Assembly: GCA_014058105.1 (NCBI GenBank)
Contig: JACGCM010001161.1
Location: 1,302,001 to 1,366,000, forward strand
Reading direction: 5' to 3'
Source: Kingdonia uniflora
Lineage: Eukaryota; Streptophyta; Magnoliopsida; Ranunculales; Circaeasteraceae
Length of the DNA stretch: 64,000 nt
The notes beneath the pieces were generated by a model that was not told the DNA's origin, ran no database searches, and saw only the letters and a program-made list of their open reading frames with translations. Numbering within the stretch: position 1 is the stretch's first letter; each line of letters begins with the position of its first letter. Made by a program: the position numbers and the translations under genes. Positions 20,493 through 32,714 of this stretch are shown here, one piece after another.

Positions 20493-21518
20493 TTGTGGTT
20501 TATGGTCTTTAGACGTGTCTGTCTCAAGCAAACGAAAGAGAAGCTAGTGACTCTGTTGAAGATTCGTCGCAAACCTAATTCGAAGAAAAAAGATGATTTG
20601 GTGATGGGCGATTCCAACGATCGACTCACGACTTTAGAAATGACAGTTTCTGACTTAACTTCTATTGTATGGGAGTTGGTAGAATGGTTGCGTCTCAAAA
20701 ACCTCGCGAAGGCTTCCGCTTCAGTTAAACGGCGAGGCCGCTCGAGGAAGAAAGGGGTTATGGAGATGGATGGAGACGATGATAATGCAGAGATAGATAG
20801 TGATTCTAGTGATGCCGAATCCGTCAAGGAGCGCCCGGGTTTTGGTAAGTCTATAAATCTTATGCGTAATCTTCGTATTGACTTTAAGATTGAAATTCTT
20901 GTATTCGACGCCGAGAAGTTGGATAATTGGTTAGATAGGTTAGAGACCTATTTTTTTGTTTATGAAAATTTCAACACTCAGAAAATTTGTTTCTCTATTT
21001 TAAAATTCGCAAGTCATTCACTAACATGGTGAAAATCCTATCGGAAATGCCACGAAGTAGGAAGTTTGAGTTGGAAAGAATTTAAAGTTTTGGTGAGGAA
21101 GCAATTCTATCCAATTGGGTATGAACAGAAGCGATGGTACAAATGATACAATTTACGCCAAAGGTTTGGGCAATCCGTACAATAATTCACTACAGAGTTT
21201 CATAACCAAGCGTTAGTTTTGGATATTGATGTGGATGCGTACGAGATGTTCATGAAATATACAGGAGGTTTATCGAAGTCCATTAGAAGAAAATTAAAAC
21301 TCTTTAATGTGAAAAATATCAAAGACGTTACCGCTAAAATAATTATTATTGAAGGTAAGTACTTGAAGAGTGACAAGAAAGATGACAAGAACAAGTCGGG
21401 GTACAAGTCAACTTGGAAGTATAAACAGAAAGGGGAGCCCGAAGGAGAGGGGTATTCATCGAAGGGGAATATTTGTAGTCATTGTAAGGCTAATGGGCCC
21501 ATTTTAGATAAATGTTAG
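20493..21518 (+). pseudogene. gag of the gypsy element, broken
   Basis: The frame 20493-21032 holds the N-terminal gag region, with a coiled-coil-like segment, an acidic linker, and the capsid-type motif [23 protein letters not shown] follows ASHSLTW. The remainder (21219-21518) ends in the zinc knuckle CSHCKANGPILDKC, in which the expected histidine of CX2CX4HX4C is replaced. The protein would bind element RNA in virus-like particles; this copy is inactive. Confidence 0.8.
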
Positions 21519-21763
21519 AAACTTCACCTTGAGCTTAGGCCGAATGAGGAGAGGGGCAAGAAAGAGAAACGTGCACTGCTCGCAATGATTGTAGATCTTC
21601 CAAATTTAGATAAGCCAAATCTTAAGCTTACCCTAATGTTCAAGCAACCTACAGCTATTGACGAGGCGAGTCGGGAAAAACTTTTTTATGTCAACATTCA
21701 AGTGAAGTAGAGCTTAGTCGAGGCCATCATTGTCCGGGTAGTCAGAAGAATTTAATTTCTGGG

Positions 21764-24700
21764 GTGGTAGTGAAGAAGATGGGTTTGGGTATTGTGACTC
21801 ATCCTAAGCCGTACAGTTTGGGTTGGATTCAGAAAGACGCGGAGTTGAAGATCATTAAGAAGTGTACATTCAAGTTTGCGATTACTGAGAAGTTTATTGA
21901 CGAAGTGACATGTGTGGTAGTTTCGTTAGACGTATGTCAAGTCATCTTGGGTAGCCCTTATCTTTGGGACCGAGATGCAATCTTTTACCGTAGAGCTCGC
22001 AAGTATCATCTTGTGAAGGAGGGGATGGAGTTTTATATTAATGCGTGCAAGGAACATAGTACTACCACTAATTTAGTAACGGTGACTCAAGCAAAGAGGT
22101 TGGCTAATGCGACAGGCAAATTTGTACTATTATTAGTGCGACTGGTTCAAGGCGGTCAATCAGCTAAGGTGTTGTTTACTTTGGCAATGTCTTCTACGTA
22201 ACAAATCGATATGGGGAAATTGTAAAAGGAGTATGAAGACTTGTTATTGGGCATAGAAGGGATGCCGCGCAAGAGGGATGTAGAGCATGATATCACCTTG
22301 GTAAATGGTGAGCCACTACCCAATTTGGGTTATATCAAACTTCAGTTACAGAGTCTGATGAGATCAAGAAATAGGTACATGAACTCCTAGAGCAAGGAGT
22401 TATTAATCCAAATTGCTTACATTGTGGTTCACCGGTGTTATTGGTGCCGAAGAAGGATGGGCCTTGGAGGATGTGTATGGATTATCGGGCGCTGAACAAG
22501 ATCACGGTGAGGAATCGTTATCCGCTTCCACGGATTGACGAGCTTTTGGATGAGTTGCAGACGGCTCAATTTTTTACCAACTTGGATCTTAAGTCGGGCT
22601 ACTATTAAGTTAGAATCCGGGAAGAAGATACTTGGAAGACAACGTTTAAGACCAAACATGACCTATTTGAGTGGTTGGTGATGCCCTTTGGGTTATGCAA
22701 TGCTCCAACGACATTTATGCGGTTAATGAATGAGGTACTTCGTGTTTTTATTGATGATTTTGTGATTGTGTATTTGGATGATATCTTAATATATAGTCGT
22801 ACATGGGAGGAGTACCTTGGGCATTTATGCAAAGTGTTGGGCGTTTTGCGATCACAACTTTTTCTAAACGGGAAGAAGTGCGAGTTTGGGAAGAGGGTGC
22901 TAGTTTATTTGGGATTTATTGTTGGTGGAGGTGAGCTTAAGGTCGATCCAGAGAAGGTCTCGGTCATTACTAATTGGCCTCGACCCCGTACAGTGAGGGA
23001 AGTAAGGAGTTTTATGGGTTATTGTCAGTACTTACAAATTGTTTATCCAGTTTTTTTCATAAATCGCCGCACCGTTACATTCTTTGACGAAGGCCAGGGT
23101 ACAGTTTGTGCGGGAAGAGCACCATGAGAATACATTTCTGTTACTGAAGCGCAAGATTACGGATGCACCAGTGTTAGCATTGCCCAATTTGTAGCGGCCT
23201 TGTGAGTTCGAGACAGATGCGTCAGTTGCTTACCATTATGAGATGTTTACAGGAACAATACGTAACTATCCTACCTACGATAAGGTACTCTATGCGTTAA
23301 ATCAATCAGTGAAACATTGGCGGAGTTACTAATTAGGGAAGGAGGTTGTGGTACATTCCGATCACAAACAATTAAAGTTCTTATCAACGCTGTCCAAGCT
23401 ACAGCAAGCTCGCCATATAAAGTGGATGTCGTACCTTCAACAATTTATCTTATTGATCAAGTATAAAAAATGAATAGACAACAAAATGACTGATATGTTA
23501 TCTTGACCCCCAATACCAACTATTTCCGCTTTGTTGGTAGCTATGCAGATCCAGCCTATTATTCCTTATAAGTACGTTTTAGGGTATGGCGATGACAAGG
23601 AGCTCAGTGTGATTCACGAGAAGTTGTTGCAAGGCAAGACTGCGAGTATATTTTGAAGGATGGTTTGATTTATAGGGGCAGCCTACTATGTATTCTAGAG
23701 GGTGGAGACCGTTTGCATTGGATTCGAGTGGCACATTATTTTCGGGTGACAGGTCATTTCGGGGTTGAGAATACTCTTTTGAATTTGCGACGTTATGTCT
23801 ATTGGCCGAAGATGCAGGTGAATGTTGCTCGTATGGTTTGTGGTTGCGTGCTATGCAACACATCGAAGCCTTCCAATAGGAAGATAAGACTGTACTTACC
23901 ATTGCCAATTCCTATTCGACCTTGGGAGAGCAGTTCGATAGATTTTATGGGTGGTTTGCCCATGACTAGGTGTAAGAATAACTATTTGTTTGTGGTGGTG
24001 GATCGATTCAGCAAGATGATTGTTCTTATTCCATACCAGAAGACGGTCACCGGGGAAGGAGTAGCACGATTGATTTTCAGAGACATCGAGAGGTATTTTT
24101 GGCTCCCTTCTTATATTATTTTTGATAGGGATAGCTGCTTTTTGGGGCATTTCTGGAGATCGTTATGAAGGATGATAAACACTAAGTTGAAGAGAGGTAC
24201 CATTTTTTATCCACAGACTGACGGGCAAGCAGAGGTAGTTAACCGCAATTTGGTACATTTATTACAGGGATTCCATTCTAAACATCCTAAGACTTGGGAT
24301 GAGAGTTTACCGTATCTTTAGTTTGCGTTCAACCGGGTGATTCATGGTTTCACTTTGAAGTCTTCATTTAAAGTTTGTTTGGGGTACTTGCCGCAAAACC
24401 CTTTTGATTTGGCGTTTAGTCTTGGCGACAAGACGGTGTCAGGGAAAAAAGAAAAGGAGCAGGTTAAAGCTCAACATTTCCTTAAGAGGATAAGCAATGT
24501 TCATGAGGCGGTTGAAGCACAGTTGAAGAAGACTCAAGCAAAGTATAAGGCCCGTCATGACAAGCATCGGGTTGAGTGTACTTTTCAAGAGGGCGACCTA
24601 GTTTGGTTACATTTGGGGAAGGTAAGAAGTTCAAACCTATCCGTTATGGACCGTTTTTGATACTCAAGAAGATTAGTGACAATGCATTCCAGTTGGATTT

Positions 24701-24908
24701 GCCACCTTTCATGAAGATGTATTCGGTGATTAATGTCGAGCATTTAAAGCTGTTTGAGCCGTCTCTTTTAGATGAAGACTCTACAATCGACACTCGCCTA
24801 CCGTCAGTTGATGACTTATGGATGGAAAGAGAAGATCCGTTGCAGGAGAATGGTATTTTAGAGAGGATAGTTGATACTATAAGACGGGGTGGTATTGAAT
24901 CATTCTAA
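21764..24908 (+). pseudogene. pol of the gypsy element, broken
   Basis: Modules appear in order. The protease region (about 21764-22201) contains [16 protein letters not shown]. Reverse transcriptase (about 22430-23060) has [29 protein letters not shown] and the catalytic YLDDIL, with a stop after [10 protein letters not shown] degraded RNase H lies at about 23200-23470. Integrase (about 23650-24660) has a zinc-binding HX-H-CVLC region and a DFMGGLPMT core. The C-terminal tail near 24880-24960 ([14 protein letters not shown]) resembles a worn chromodomain, suggesting a chromovirus. At least five stops or frameshifts prevent function. Confidence 0.85.
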
Positions 24909-25033
24909 GTTGGGAAGAAGGGTCAGCTACCTAGTAATTCGAAGTGGTACAGCAGGGAAATGGGCAGCGCCGCATTCCCACATCTCCAGTTCTAGCTTAA
25001 GTAGGAGCTCAAGGCTCCTAAAGGGGGGAGCTA

Positions 25034-25535
25034 TGATCCAGGAGGATCGAGAGACATTTTGAGGTGAACTCGTATGTGAAGAATGAAATACCAATTATCG
25101 TAAAGTCGTTCGAACGAGGTTTAAAGTCGTTCGAACGACCCTTTTTCAATCCCTTGAAATTTTGCCTCATAGACAAATTTTGTTCGAACAAGCTTAGATG
25201 TCGTTCGAACGAGTTGTCATGTTTCTAGGGTTTAAGACCAATTAGCGTAAAGTCGTTCGAACGGGTAGGTTATTATTATGAGACGTAGGTTTGCCTCGAG
25301 ATCCGTTTTATTAGTATTTTTAGTTCCCTAGTATATAAATGGGACTTAGGTTATTTTTTAAAGTTTATGTTAGATCAATCAAAGTTTTGGGAGAGAAACT
25401 AAGGGATTGAGAGTAATTCCATTGTAATCAATTGATTTGAGCATTTGAAGCTCTCTTAAAGGGATTTTCCCAACCAATTTCTGTATTTTTCGTAAAATTA
25501 TTTGTTTTAGGGTTTATCTATTGTATCGTGGATTA
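25034..25535 (+). repeat. 3' LTR of the gypsy element
   Basis: 502 bp, about 30 bp shorter than the 5' LTR through small deletions in the palindrome region (around 25255). Near-palindromes TCGTTCGAACGA are present at about 25108, 25128, 25203 and 25253. LTR divergence is visible throughout, so the insertion is not recent. Confidence 0.85.
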
Positions 25536-26006
25536 CGCATAAACTATCGAATTGAACCCAACTCATCAGTATGCGATCAAGCCTTAAAATCATATGAGGA
25601 TTAACGTTGTATGGAGCCAATAAGAGCTCTCCACCATACTCTACCAACCTTTTACTCTGAACAAGATTATTCTTGAATAAAGTGGATGGTATATCAAACC
25701 CAGTCCATGTTTGTAGAGCTACATTATAAGTACCTAGGCTGCTAGTACTAGTATTATTATTAATACAGTGAAACATCCCATCCATGTAGACTCCGCAATT
25801 ACTATCGAGATATAATCGATCACTACTGAAACTTCTTGGAGTCCAACTTCTTTCCCAGGATGGCACGTTTTGATCAAAATATTGTCCTTCTTAAAGCTAT
25901 GCAACTTGATAAAAATAATACAATCGGTTATCGGGTGAAGATGGAGGAGAGAAGAACATAGCGGTGGAGGTGAAGAAATCTTTTCTAGTGTGATCACTAA
26001 TAACAC
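25536..26006 (-). pseudogene. 5' part of a split F-box/kelch-like gene
   Basis: Minus-strand coding remnants read DFFTS, MFFSPPSSPDNRLYYFYQVA, a stop, then SWTPRSFSSDRLYLDS, GVYMDGMFHCI, WTGFDIPSTLF and LVEYGGELLLA up to the LTR edge. The spacing of W, YMDGMFHC, IP and EYGGELLL is like the C-terminal domain of plant F-box proteins. No F-box itself was found. Two stops upstream plus the retroelement make it non-functional. It continues at 19626-19923. Confidence 0.5.
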
Positions 26007-26339
26007 AACATCACAACAACTCCTCTAAACTAGGTCATAACTACCCCATTTGTGGAGATGATGTTGTATCATCCCAGATTTATAAGGGACCACTCACTCT
26101 CTCATTTGTTATTTATAGTCATGTTAACTCAAGAAATAATTAAGCAAGTTTTACATTCTTTTAGTCACATGGAGGAAACTGGATGATTTCATTAGTAAAA
26201 GGAGAGTATAAGATAAATGATGAGCTATCACCAAAATATATTAGTAACCAATCTTCTTTTGATTACTAGATTTTTGCACCCGAATAAGGAAAATCTTTCA
26301 AACGGGTCTTATTAATGGTGATAGTTTTATTGTAAACAG

Positions 26340-27883
26340 GGTCGTAAAGTTTACAAGAAGCCAAAGATTTCTCGTGCCAGGTTAGTAGCTATGGAATTCC
26401 TGGAAAGAGTTTTGGCACATTGGTAACGGGGAAAATATTGATTTTTGGCTTGAATCTTGGATTCCTGGATTCCTTTTGGGAGACTGGTTGGGCATACCCC
26501 TCTCAACAGAACTCGCTCAAAAGTGCCTGATTTGATTTGCCATATTGATCGTATCTGGAGAGAGGACCTAGTCTTCTCTCTTTTTCCTCATGATATTGTA
26601 GATCTCATCATTTGTATCCCTCTCAGTAACAACCCCGCCAATGACATCTTGAGATGAAAAAAAGAAAAAAATGGTATTCTAATGGTCAAATCAGTCTACC
26701 AGTTCTCTACCCAGGACCGCACCGGGAACAGTCAAAACACTAGCTCCACTAAGTATCTGGCTAATTCCTAGGACACCTTCTGGAAAATGAAGGTACCCTT
26801 TCGAATTCAATTCTTTATTTGGAAAGCTATGCAAGACAGAATCCCAACAAATGTGACCCTCTGGCACGATAAAGAGACATGAGACACTATATTCCCCAGA
26901 TGCGGGGAAAAAGAAGAAACTACTACGCAGGTTCTTTTCTATTATAAGAATATTAAGGAGTACTGGTATGCTTCTATCATCTCTATCAATAGTAGTAATT
27001 GAACTTACTCTAACTCCCTTAGTAAATTTATGTACCTTCTTTTTAATCATAGTTGTTCCGGGATTGACACCATTTTCCTGTGGGGGAAGATTAACGTTAT
27101 TATGTATGTTATTTGGGCAAGCAAGAACGCCCTTATTTTCAATAATAAAAAACCTTGCCCGAGCGAGTCTATAAAAATCACTAACAGTTACTTGATTGAG
27201 GATACCCGGCTCCCCGTTCCTCCCTGTTTCCCGACCTATGCTATCCCCCCTTCAGCCCGGGAAGGATGGCACACCGTCTCGGTGGACGCCTCAATGAAGA
27301 TTCATCTAGTGGCTCAGATTTTGTTATTAAGTCTCACCTCCCTAATATTAATTGTGCAGGTTTCGACTCTTCCAGGGCAGCTGACCCGGAAGAAGTAGAG
27401 GCGATCTCAGTGATCAGAGGGATGGAAGAAGCGCTCAAAGTTGGTCTGGATAGAGTTTTGGTTCTTACTGATTGTTGCCGTCTTATCAAAGCTTTTGAGG
27501 CAGAATCATCAGATCTCTCCTAAGGTACCTCACTCTGGCGCCATATATGCTCGCTATTGCGTTCCGATTTTTGGAGTTTAGATTTGAGCATTTTAGTCGT
27601 TATGTAGTATGGAGGCTCTCCTGGGCTGCCCTCACTCTGGCGCCAGATATGCTGGCTATTGCGTCCCAATTTTTAGAGTTTAGATTTGAGCATTTTAGTC
27701 GTTTATGAAATACGGAGGCACATGCTTTAGCCTCCAAGGGTGCCCACTTCACCTCTTTTGTTAGCTTTGAGTCTACGGAGGCAACAAACTTGGTGAACTC
27801 TGTAACCTCTCTTTCGCCCCATAGGACCTGATCTATTTATTTATCTTAGCTTTAAAATAAATATTAAAAAAAAAAAAAAAAAA
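26340..27883 (+). mobile_element. 5'-truncated LINE (RVT zinc-binding and RNase H part)
   Basis: Only the 3' end of a plant L1-type LINE remains. It includes the zinc-binding reverse transcriptase tail (around 26420-26950, with WKMKVPFRIQFFIWKAM and RIPTNVTLWH in broken frames) and an RNase H-like domain (about 27260-27780, with TVSVDAS, EEVEAISVIRGMEEAL and VLTDCCRLIKAF). An A-tract of about 18 bases (27866-27883) ends it. Multiple stops and frameshifts are present. No clear target duplication was found. Confidence 0.8.
27529..27709 (+). repeat. Tandem duplication in the LINE tail
   Basis: The block starting CTCACTCTGGCGCCA is present at 27529 and 27631 (period about 102 bp), each copy continuing to TTTGAGCATTTTAGTCGTT. 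It duplicates part of the RNase H C-terminal coding region. Confidence 0.8.
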
Positions 27884-28519
27884 TTTTTTGATGAAAATCA
27901 ACAATTAAGTTAAAAATAATTTTTCTAACTCGTAATTTAGTTATATCCAAATACAACGAAATCAAAGAGAAATCAGTGCAAATACTAAAAGCCACTAAAT
28001 ACTAACCTTCTAGGGCTTCTTCTTCAATGCTTGAAGTTGATGAATCAAAACTAAACCTATTTATTTTTTAATGATTTCCTAAAAAAAAATATTGACCACG
28101 TTTGAACAAAAAAACACAAGAGTAGAGTCTTGCACAACTAAGCTAAGTGGTTTCCTTGAACAACTGCTATAACGGAATATTGGCGGCACCCCAAAATGTA
28201 TCCTACATCGCGGCAGACAGATTGCAGTGACACCCTAAGAGGCATCTAACACCAGTTTCCGGGGGGTTTTGACACAATAAAATGCCTCTTTATGAAGTAA
28301 TTTTACCCTCGTTGGCAGTCTTGGAACTTAAAAAACCATATTGGTTAGTCTCTCTGGAAGAATACCTAAACCTGTCTGTTGGAGATGGTCTGTGTTGCTA
28401 CACGTGCCGTACGTACTCTTGTTGATACATACCCAAAAGGGCAAAACTGAAGCTACAGGTTCTTAAAAGAGAAAAACTTGCGGACCCTAAAACTAGACTC
28501 TCAGCCGAAATCGCTCGAC
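27884..28519. other. Upstream region of the dsRNA-binding gene
   Basis: AT-rich in its first 200 bases, then of mixed composition. It should hold the plus-strand promoter and 5' UTR of the gene starting at 28520. No clear TATA box or other element was identified. Confidence 0.35.
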
Positions 28520-31217
28520 ATGTCGACCGTGAAAACTACCATAACAGGTAACAATTACATATTTCTCTCCCTTTTAATTCGATCAACCATCTATCATAAT
28601 CTGTTTTTAATTCATGGGTTTTGCTCAACAATCGTTACATGATTTAGTGTAATTTATGTTTGGGGTTTTTTAACTATTAGTGGCTAATCAAGCTCTTTCT
28701 GAATTGAGCATTTCAAAAACTGAGTTTTTATACATGGGTTTTGCTCAAATCTGCGTGAGTTTGGTACTATGGTGTTAATTGTTGTATGGGGTTTGCTTGT
28801 CATCCCAGTTTAGAAAGAAAAACCCCTTTCTGTTTTTTTTTTTCTGAAACGTATCATGTCCGGGAAAAAAAGAAGAGTAAAATATAGGCGATATTATATA
28901 AGCCTAAAAGGGTAGGACTTAGGAGGGTAGGAGTGCAAGTAGTTTTGAGTAATAGTTGGAATCATCACAAATTATAGTAATATTTCATTAAGAAGTGGAG
29001 GAGAATACCACGCTTATGTGATTTTGCTTATCCATGAGGAGATCGAGGTTATACTGAGACTTGGTCGTACGTGCCATCACCCAAAATTATCATTTTAATC
29101 TTATACAGTATATTAGTCCATTACGTACGTAATACGAGAACATGTCAACTGTTAAATCTTAAACATTAGAACTGTCCATGCTAGTGGAGATGTGGAACTT
29201 CTCTTTTTTATCTTGACAACCCAATGCTGAACACATTGTCTCTCAAGAGACCTAGCCATGACAATTTGGTGGATGGTATTTTTAAACCTCTATAGTTTTT
29301 GGGCTCAAGCATGTTTAGGCACTTGCAGCAAGCTGCTATTCTAGCTAAAACTTGGAGCCTTCTTCAATTTGGTGATTTTTAATATCTGGTTTATGCTTTT
29401 TTGATAGCTCGCATATTTTGTGGTACTAGGGCCTCATTAGTCTTATATATTTTTGTGTGCTATGGCAACTTTTTCGTATATTGGGGTGTAGGGGTGTAGG
29501 GGTGTACCAGTGACATCATCTAGTGTTTTTGGATGTGATTTGCTTGTATTCTCCCTTTCGAAATCCTTAACATTTGTCTTACAATTAATATAATATTCTG
29601 CAACCATCTTATTGGTACATTGCTTGTATGTTGTCTATTGATACTTGCTTCATATTTTTCATGGTTTAATAGGTGTGTCAAATTGCTATGTTTTCAAAAG
29701 TCGTTTACAAGAATATGCACAGAAGATCGGTGCTGTTACTCCTGTGTATGAAGCTACAAATGGAGGTCCTCCCCATGACCCTTCCTTCAAGTGTACAGTG
29801 ACCGTTAACAATGTCAAATATTATTCTCTCCCGGGTTTTTCCACTCGTAAGGCGGCAGAGCAATCAGCAGCAGAAGTTGCTCTATTTGAACTTGCTAGAA
29901 CTGGCCAAATTGCATCCGCTGGTCATCAAGTGGTAAGTTCAGTTTACCTCGTGACATGATTATTTGCATTCGTCTAGACATTAAAATAAGTCTGTCTTGA
30001 GTATATATTGGTCCTCCAGTGGTAGGTTCATATTATCCAATTTAAGCAAGAAAGATATACATGTATTTAGAAACAGAAGACATGTGTCTTATATGTATTG
30101 GTCATTCAGTGGTAGATTCATATATCTATTATAATGCCAGAAAGTTGTACACGAGTTTAAAACCATAAAAACGAATCGTCATATAATGTCATGGGTATAT
30201 AGAAACTCAAGTTTCATAATGAACGGCATAAAAAATGTTACATATTTCTGGAGTTTTCTTAAACTTTTCCCGCGTGCACACAATACTTGGCTTCGTACAA
30301 AGTGTGTTGACGTCTTACTTTCGATATTGCACAGTCTCGACATACCAGATGTTTCCCACCATTATCATATAAGAAAATTATAGTTTCATGGCACATAGCA
30401 ACTTATAAATACCTACATATTACTTCAAAAAATTGCTTTCTTGTTGATGAAGTTCAGAATGGCATCAATAGTAACATCTCATAAAATCTTATATTGTTTC
30501 ATCATTAATCCCATATTATTGCATAGCAAAATTTCGTAGAATTACTTGTTACAGCTTTTGTGAATGAAATGCTCTCTATGGATGTAGTTCTAAGCTTTTG
30601 CTTTGTATAGCATACTTGCAATACATATGAACTTATGTCCAAAAGATCTTTGTTTTCAGCATGAATCAGGTTTATGCAAAAATCTGCTTCAAGAATACGC
30701 TCAAAAGATGAGCTACGCAATGCCATCGTACGTGTGCACTCAGGACGGGCAAGGCTTTACTTGTACGGTTGAGATTGGCGGCATCCAGTACATAGGAGCT
30801 GCTGCAACAGCAAAGAAGGCTGCAGAGAGAAAAGCTGCCCGAACCGCTCTCTTAGCTATCCAGTCAAGCGAGTCAAGTACCCCAGGTGTATCCGGAGCAA
30901 ATGGTGGTTCTCATCTCACAGTTTTTCCCTGCAAAAGAAAGGTGGCAGATCGGGTGGAAACCCCAAAACCTCTCAAAGTAAAGAATGATTCGAAAAAAAT
31001 AAAGGTAAGTAAGAAACGGAAAAAGAAGTTGAGGACTCAAGGTGTATTATTCGAGCAAGATGAGAACAGCAATGTTCAAATCCAAGTTGATAATTCGGGA
31101 CCTTTATCCATGAGAATGAATGAGAACTATCAGGATCCCTTGACCTTTAACAGCAACGGGACAGAACAATCATCTGTAGTGGCACAAGTTGTAGAGGCAC
31201 AAGTTATATCTCAGTAG
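28520..31217 (+). CDS. Two-domain dsRNA-binding protein (DRB family)
   Basis: Three exons: 28520-28547, 29673-29932 and 30660-31217, joined in phases 1 and 0, giving 281 residues. The first dsRBD (about 15-85) reads FKSRLQEYAQK, FKCTVTV, then the basic STRKAAEQSAAEVAL helix. The second (about 100-167) reads LCKNLLQEYAQK, FTCTVEIGG and TAKKAAERKAARTALLAI. A lysine-rich stretch KKIKVSKKRKKKLR (208-221) is a probable nuclear localisation signal. The acidic, polar C terminus has no further domain. Plant DRB proteins of this layout partner Dicer-like enzymes; DRB4 with DCL4 is the closest in having a variable tail, but the tail is not diagnostic. The tiny first exon is inferred from splice phase and the ATG context. 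No Arabidopsis gene of this kind lies at the syntenic site as I recall. Confidence 0.85.
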
Positions 31218-32714
31218 ACCTCTTCTGATGGGAATAGGGTTCGTAGTGCTTGAGATTTAGTGCAAGTATTTATACTGCGAGAACTTGGTGTTTGAGTTCC
31301 ATATTTCGTTGACGTTTAGCTTAATATAAGATATAGCTTCTTCGTTAGAGAGATGGAGCTGTGAGGTTCGTGATTTTGTTATATTTGCAGTATGAAGTAT
31401 TTATTTGAACTTTATTTGTGTAATTTTAGCATATGCAGTTTGATGGTATCCTGCTTTAGAAAATCAATTTGTGTAACAAGGATGTTTGATAAATCATCTG
31501 CGAGGGAGAAATAAGGGTAAGCATCGGTTTTTTACCGAAACATTGGGTGATTGAAATATTATGTTTCAATGCCCCTTGGTTCTTCATGTTTCTCAATAGT
31601 GTATCAAGATATGCTTCAAAGATGCTATAGTTACCGTGTTTTTTCCTACCGCTCAGATAAACTATACTTTATATTACAGCAAAACATCTATGTGTCATAC
31701 ACCTCGGAAAATATCTACAAATAGCCCATTATTCCGAAATACCGACAAAGGATTTGGAATGTCGGAGATCAATTGGCAATAATACCAGGGAAAAATCATT
31801 GACGTAATAGAAATTTCAGGGAAGAATTGGGTTGTCATTGATCAGTTGGCAATCTCTGTCAAAATTTTACCCAAACTAAATTTTTCTCACACGCTATTTC
31901 AGATCTACCTATCGGCTTAAACCCGTAAATAAACATGGGACTTTTTGAAAAAGACGTTGACTGCTAAAGGGGAACTTAGTAAGCAAGTTCATGTTACTTG
32001 CTGAAAAACTATTGACTTAGATGCCCGACTGCTAAAATAAGGAAGTCTGCTAAATGATAGTGCTGAAATAGTCGGTCTACAAAATAAAGATCACCGATTA
32101 ACACTCCATTGCTAATTTAGTCCAATCAGTTACGTTCTACGTGCCTCGATTTCAAGTGAAAAAACAAATACCACCTATACAAAACCTATATAAATGCACC
32201 TTTTATAAACGCACAACCTAGTTAATTGCATAGAAAATGTTGGTACCGTAGTCAGGCAATATATATTAGTAACTTCCCAGCACATTGTGTAATGTTCAAT
32301 TTTTTTATAGTCCCAACAATATAGTTTTATCATGTAATTGAACTTGACTCCACGTATAGAAAATTTTCTCATTTCACTAAATGTGTTAATTGCATTATAG
32401 AAGAAAAAAAAAAATCAATGTTTTAAACTATTTCCCATGAATTCTACTAATATTTAACGTAAACTAGATTGATCAAAACAATATTAAACCTTACTTAACT
32501 ATTTTTAAATGAGTTACATAAGATCAAACTTTGTAAATACATAACCTTTAGACAGGTTTCACTGTGTGTTATATTTTTTTTTCCAAGTTTGTGAAAGTAT
32601 CGTGAAAAAAGAAAAATATTCCGATAGATGTATCGGTTTTTCAAGCTTCGCCTTGTAGACCTGCGAAATCTCTTTCGTCTCTAATCGAAGAGTAACGAGA
32701 GAGAGAGAGAGAGA
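31218..32714. other. Intergenic between the DRB and RGTA genes
   Basis: About 1.5 kb holding the 3' UTR of the DRB gene and the promoter/5' UTR of RGTA. A (GA)n tract (32697-32713) directly precedes the RGTA start codon, in the 5' UTR. No other gene or transposon end was recognised. Confidence 0.5.
32697..32713 (+). repeat. GA microsatellite in the RGTA 5' UTR
   Basis: A run of GAGAGA immediately upstream of the ATG. GA/CT repeats near plant transcription starts often act as core-promoter or BPC-binding elements; whether this one does is not visible here. Confidence 0.7.

Larger units (their letters stand above)
19924..25535 (+). mobile_element. Ty3/gypsy LTR retrotransposon (5.6 kb, chromovirus-like)
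   Basis: The two LTRs (19924-20454 and 25034-25535) share TGATCCA and GTGGATTA ends. A primer binding site (TAGTATCAG, near 20457) resembling the initiator-Met tRNA complement follows the left LTR, and a purine tract AAAGGGGGGAG (25020-25030) precedes the right one. The order gag, protease, reverse transcriptase, RNase H, integrase is that of Ty3/gypsy. All coding modules carry stops or frameshifts, so the copy is dead. Near-identical flanks CGCCT (19919-19923) and CGCAT (25536-25540) look like an aged 5-bp target duplication. It was inserted into an F-box-like gene. Confidence 0.92.

Noticed and set aside
30505..30726. Minus-strand open frame across DRB exon 3
   Set aside because: It overlaps the conserved second dsRBD on the other strand and has no motif.
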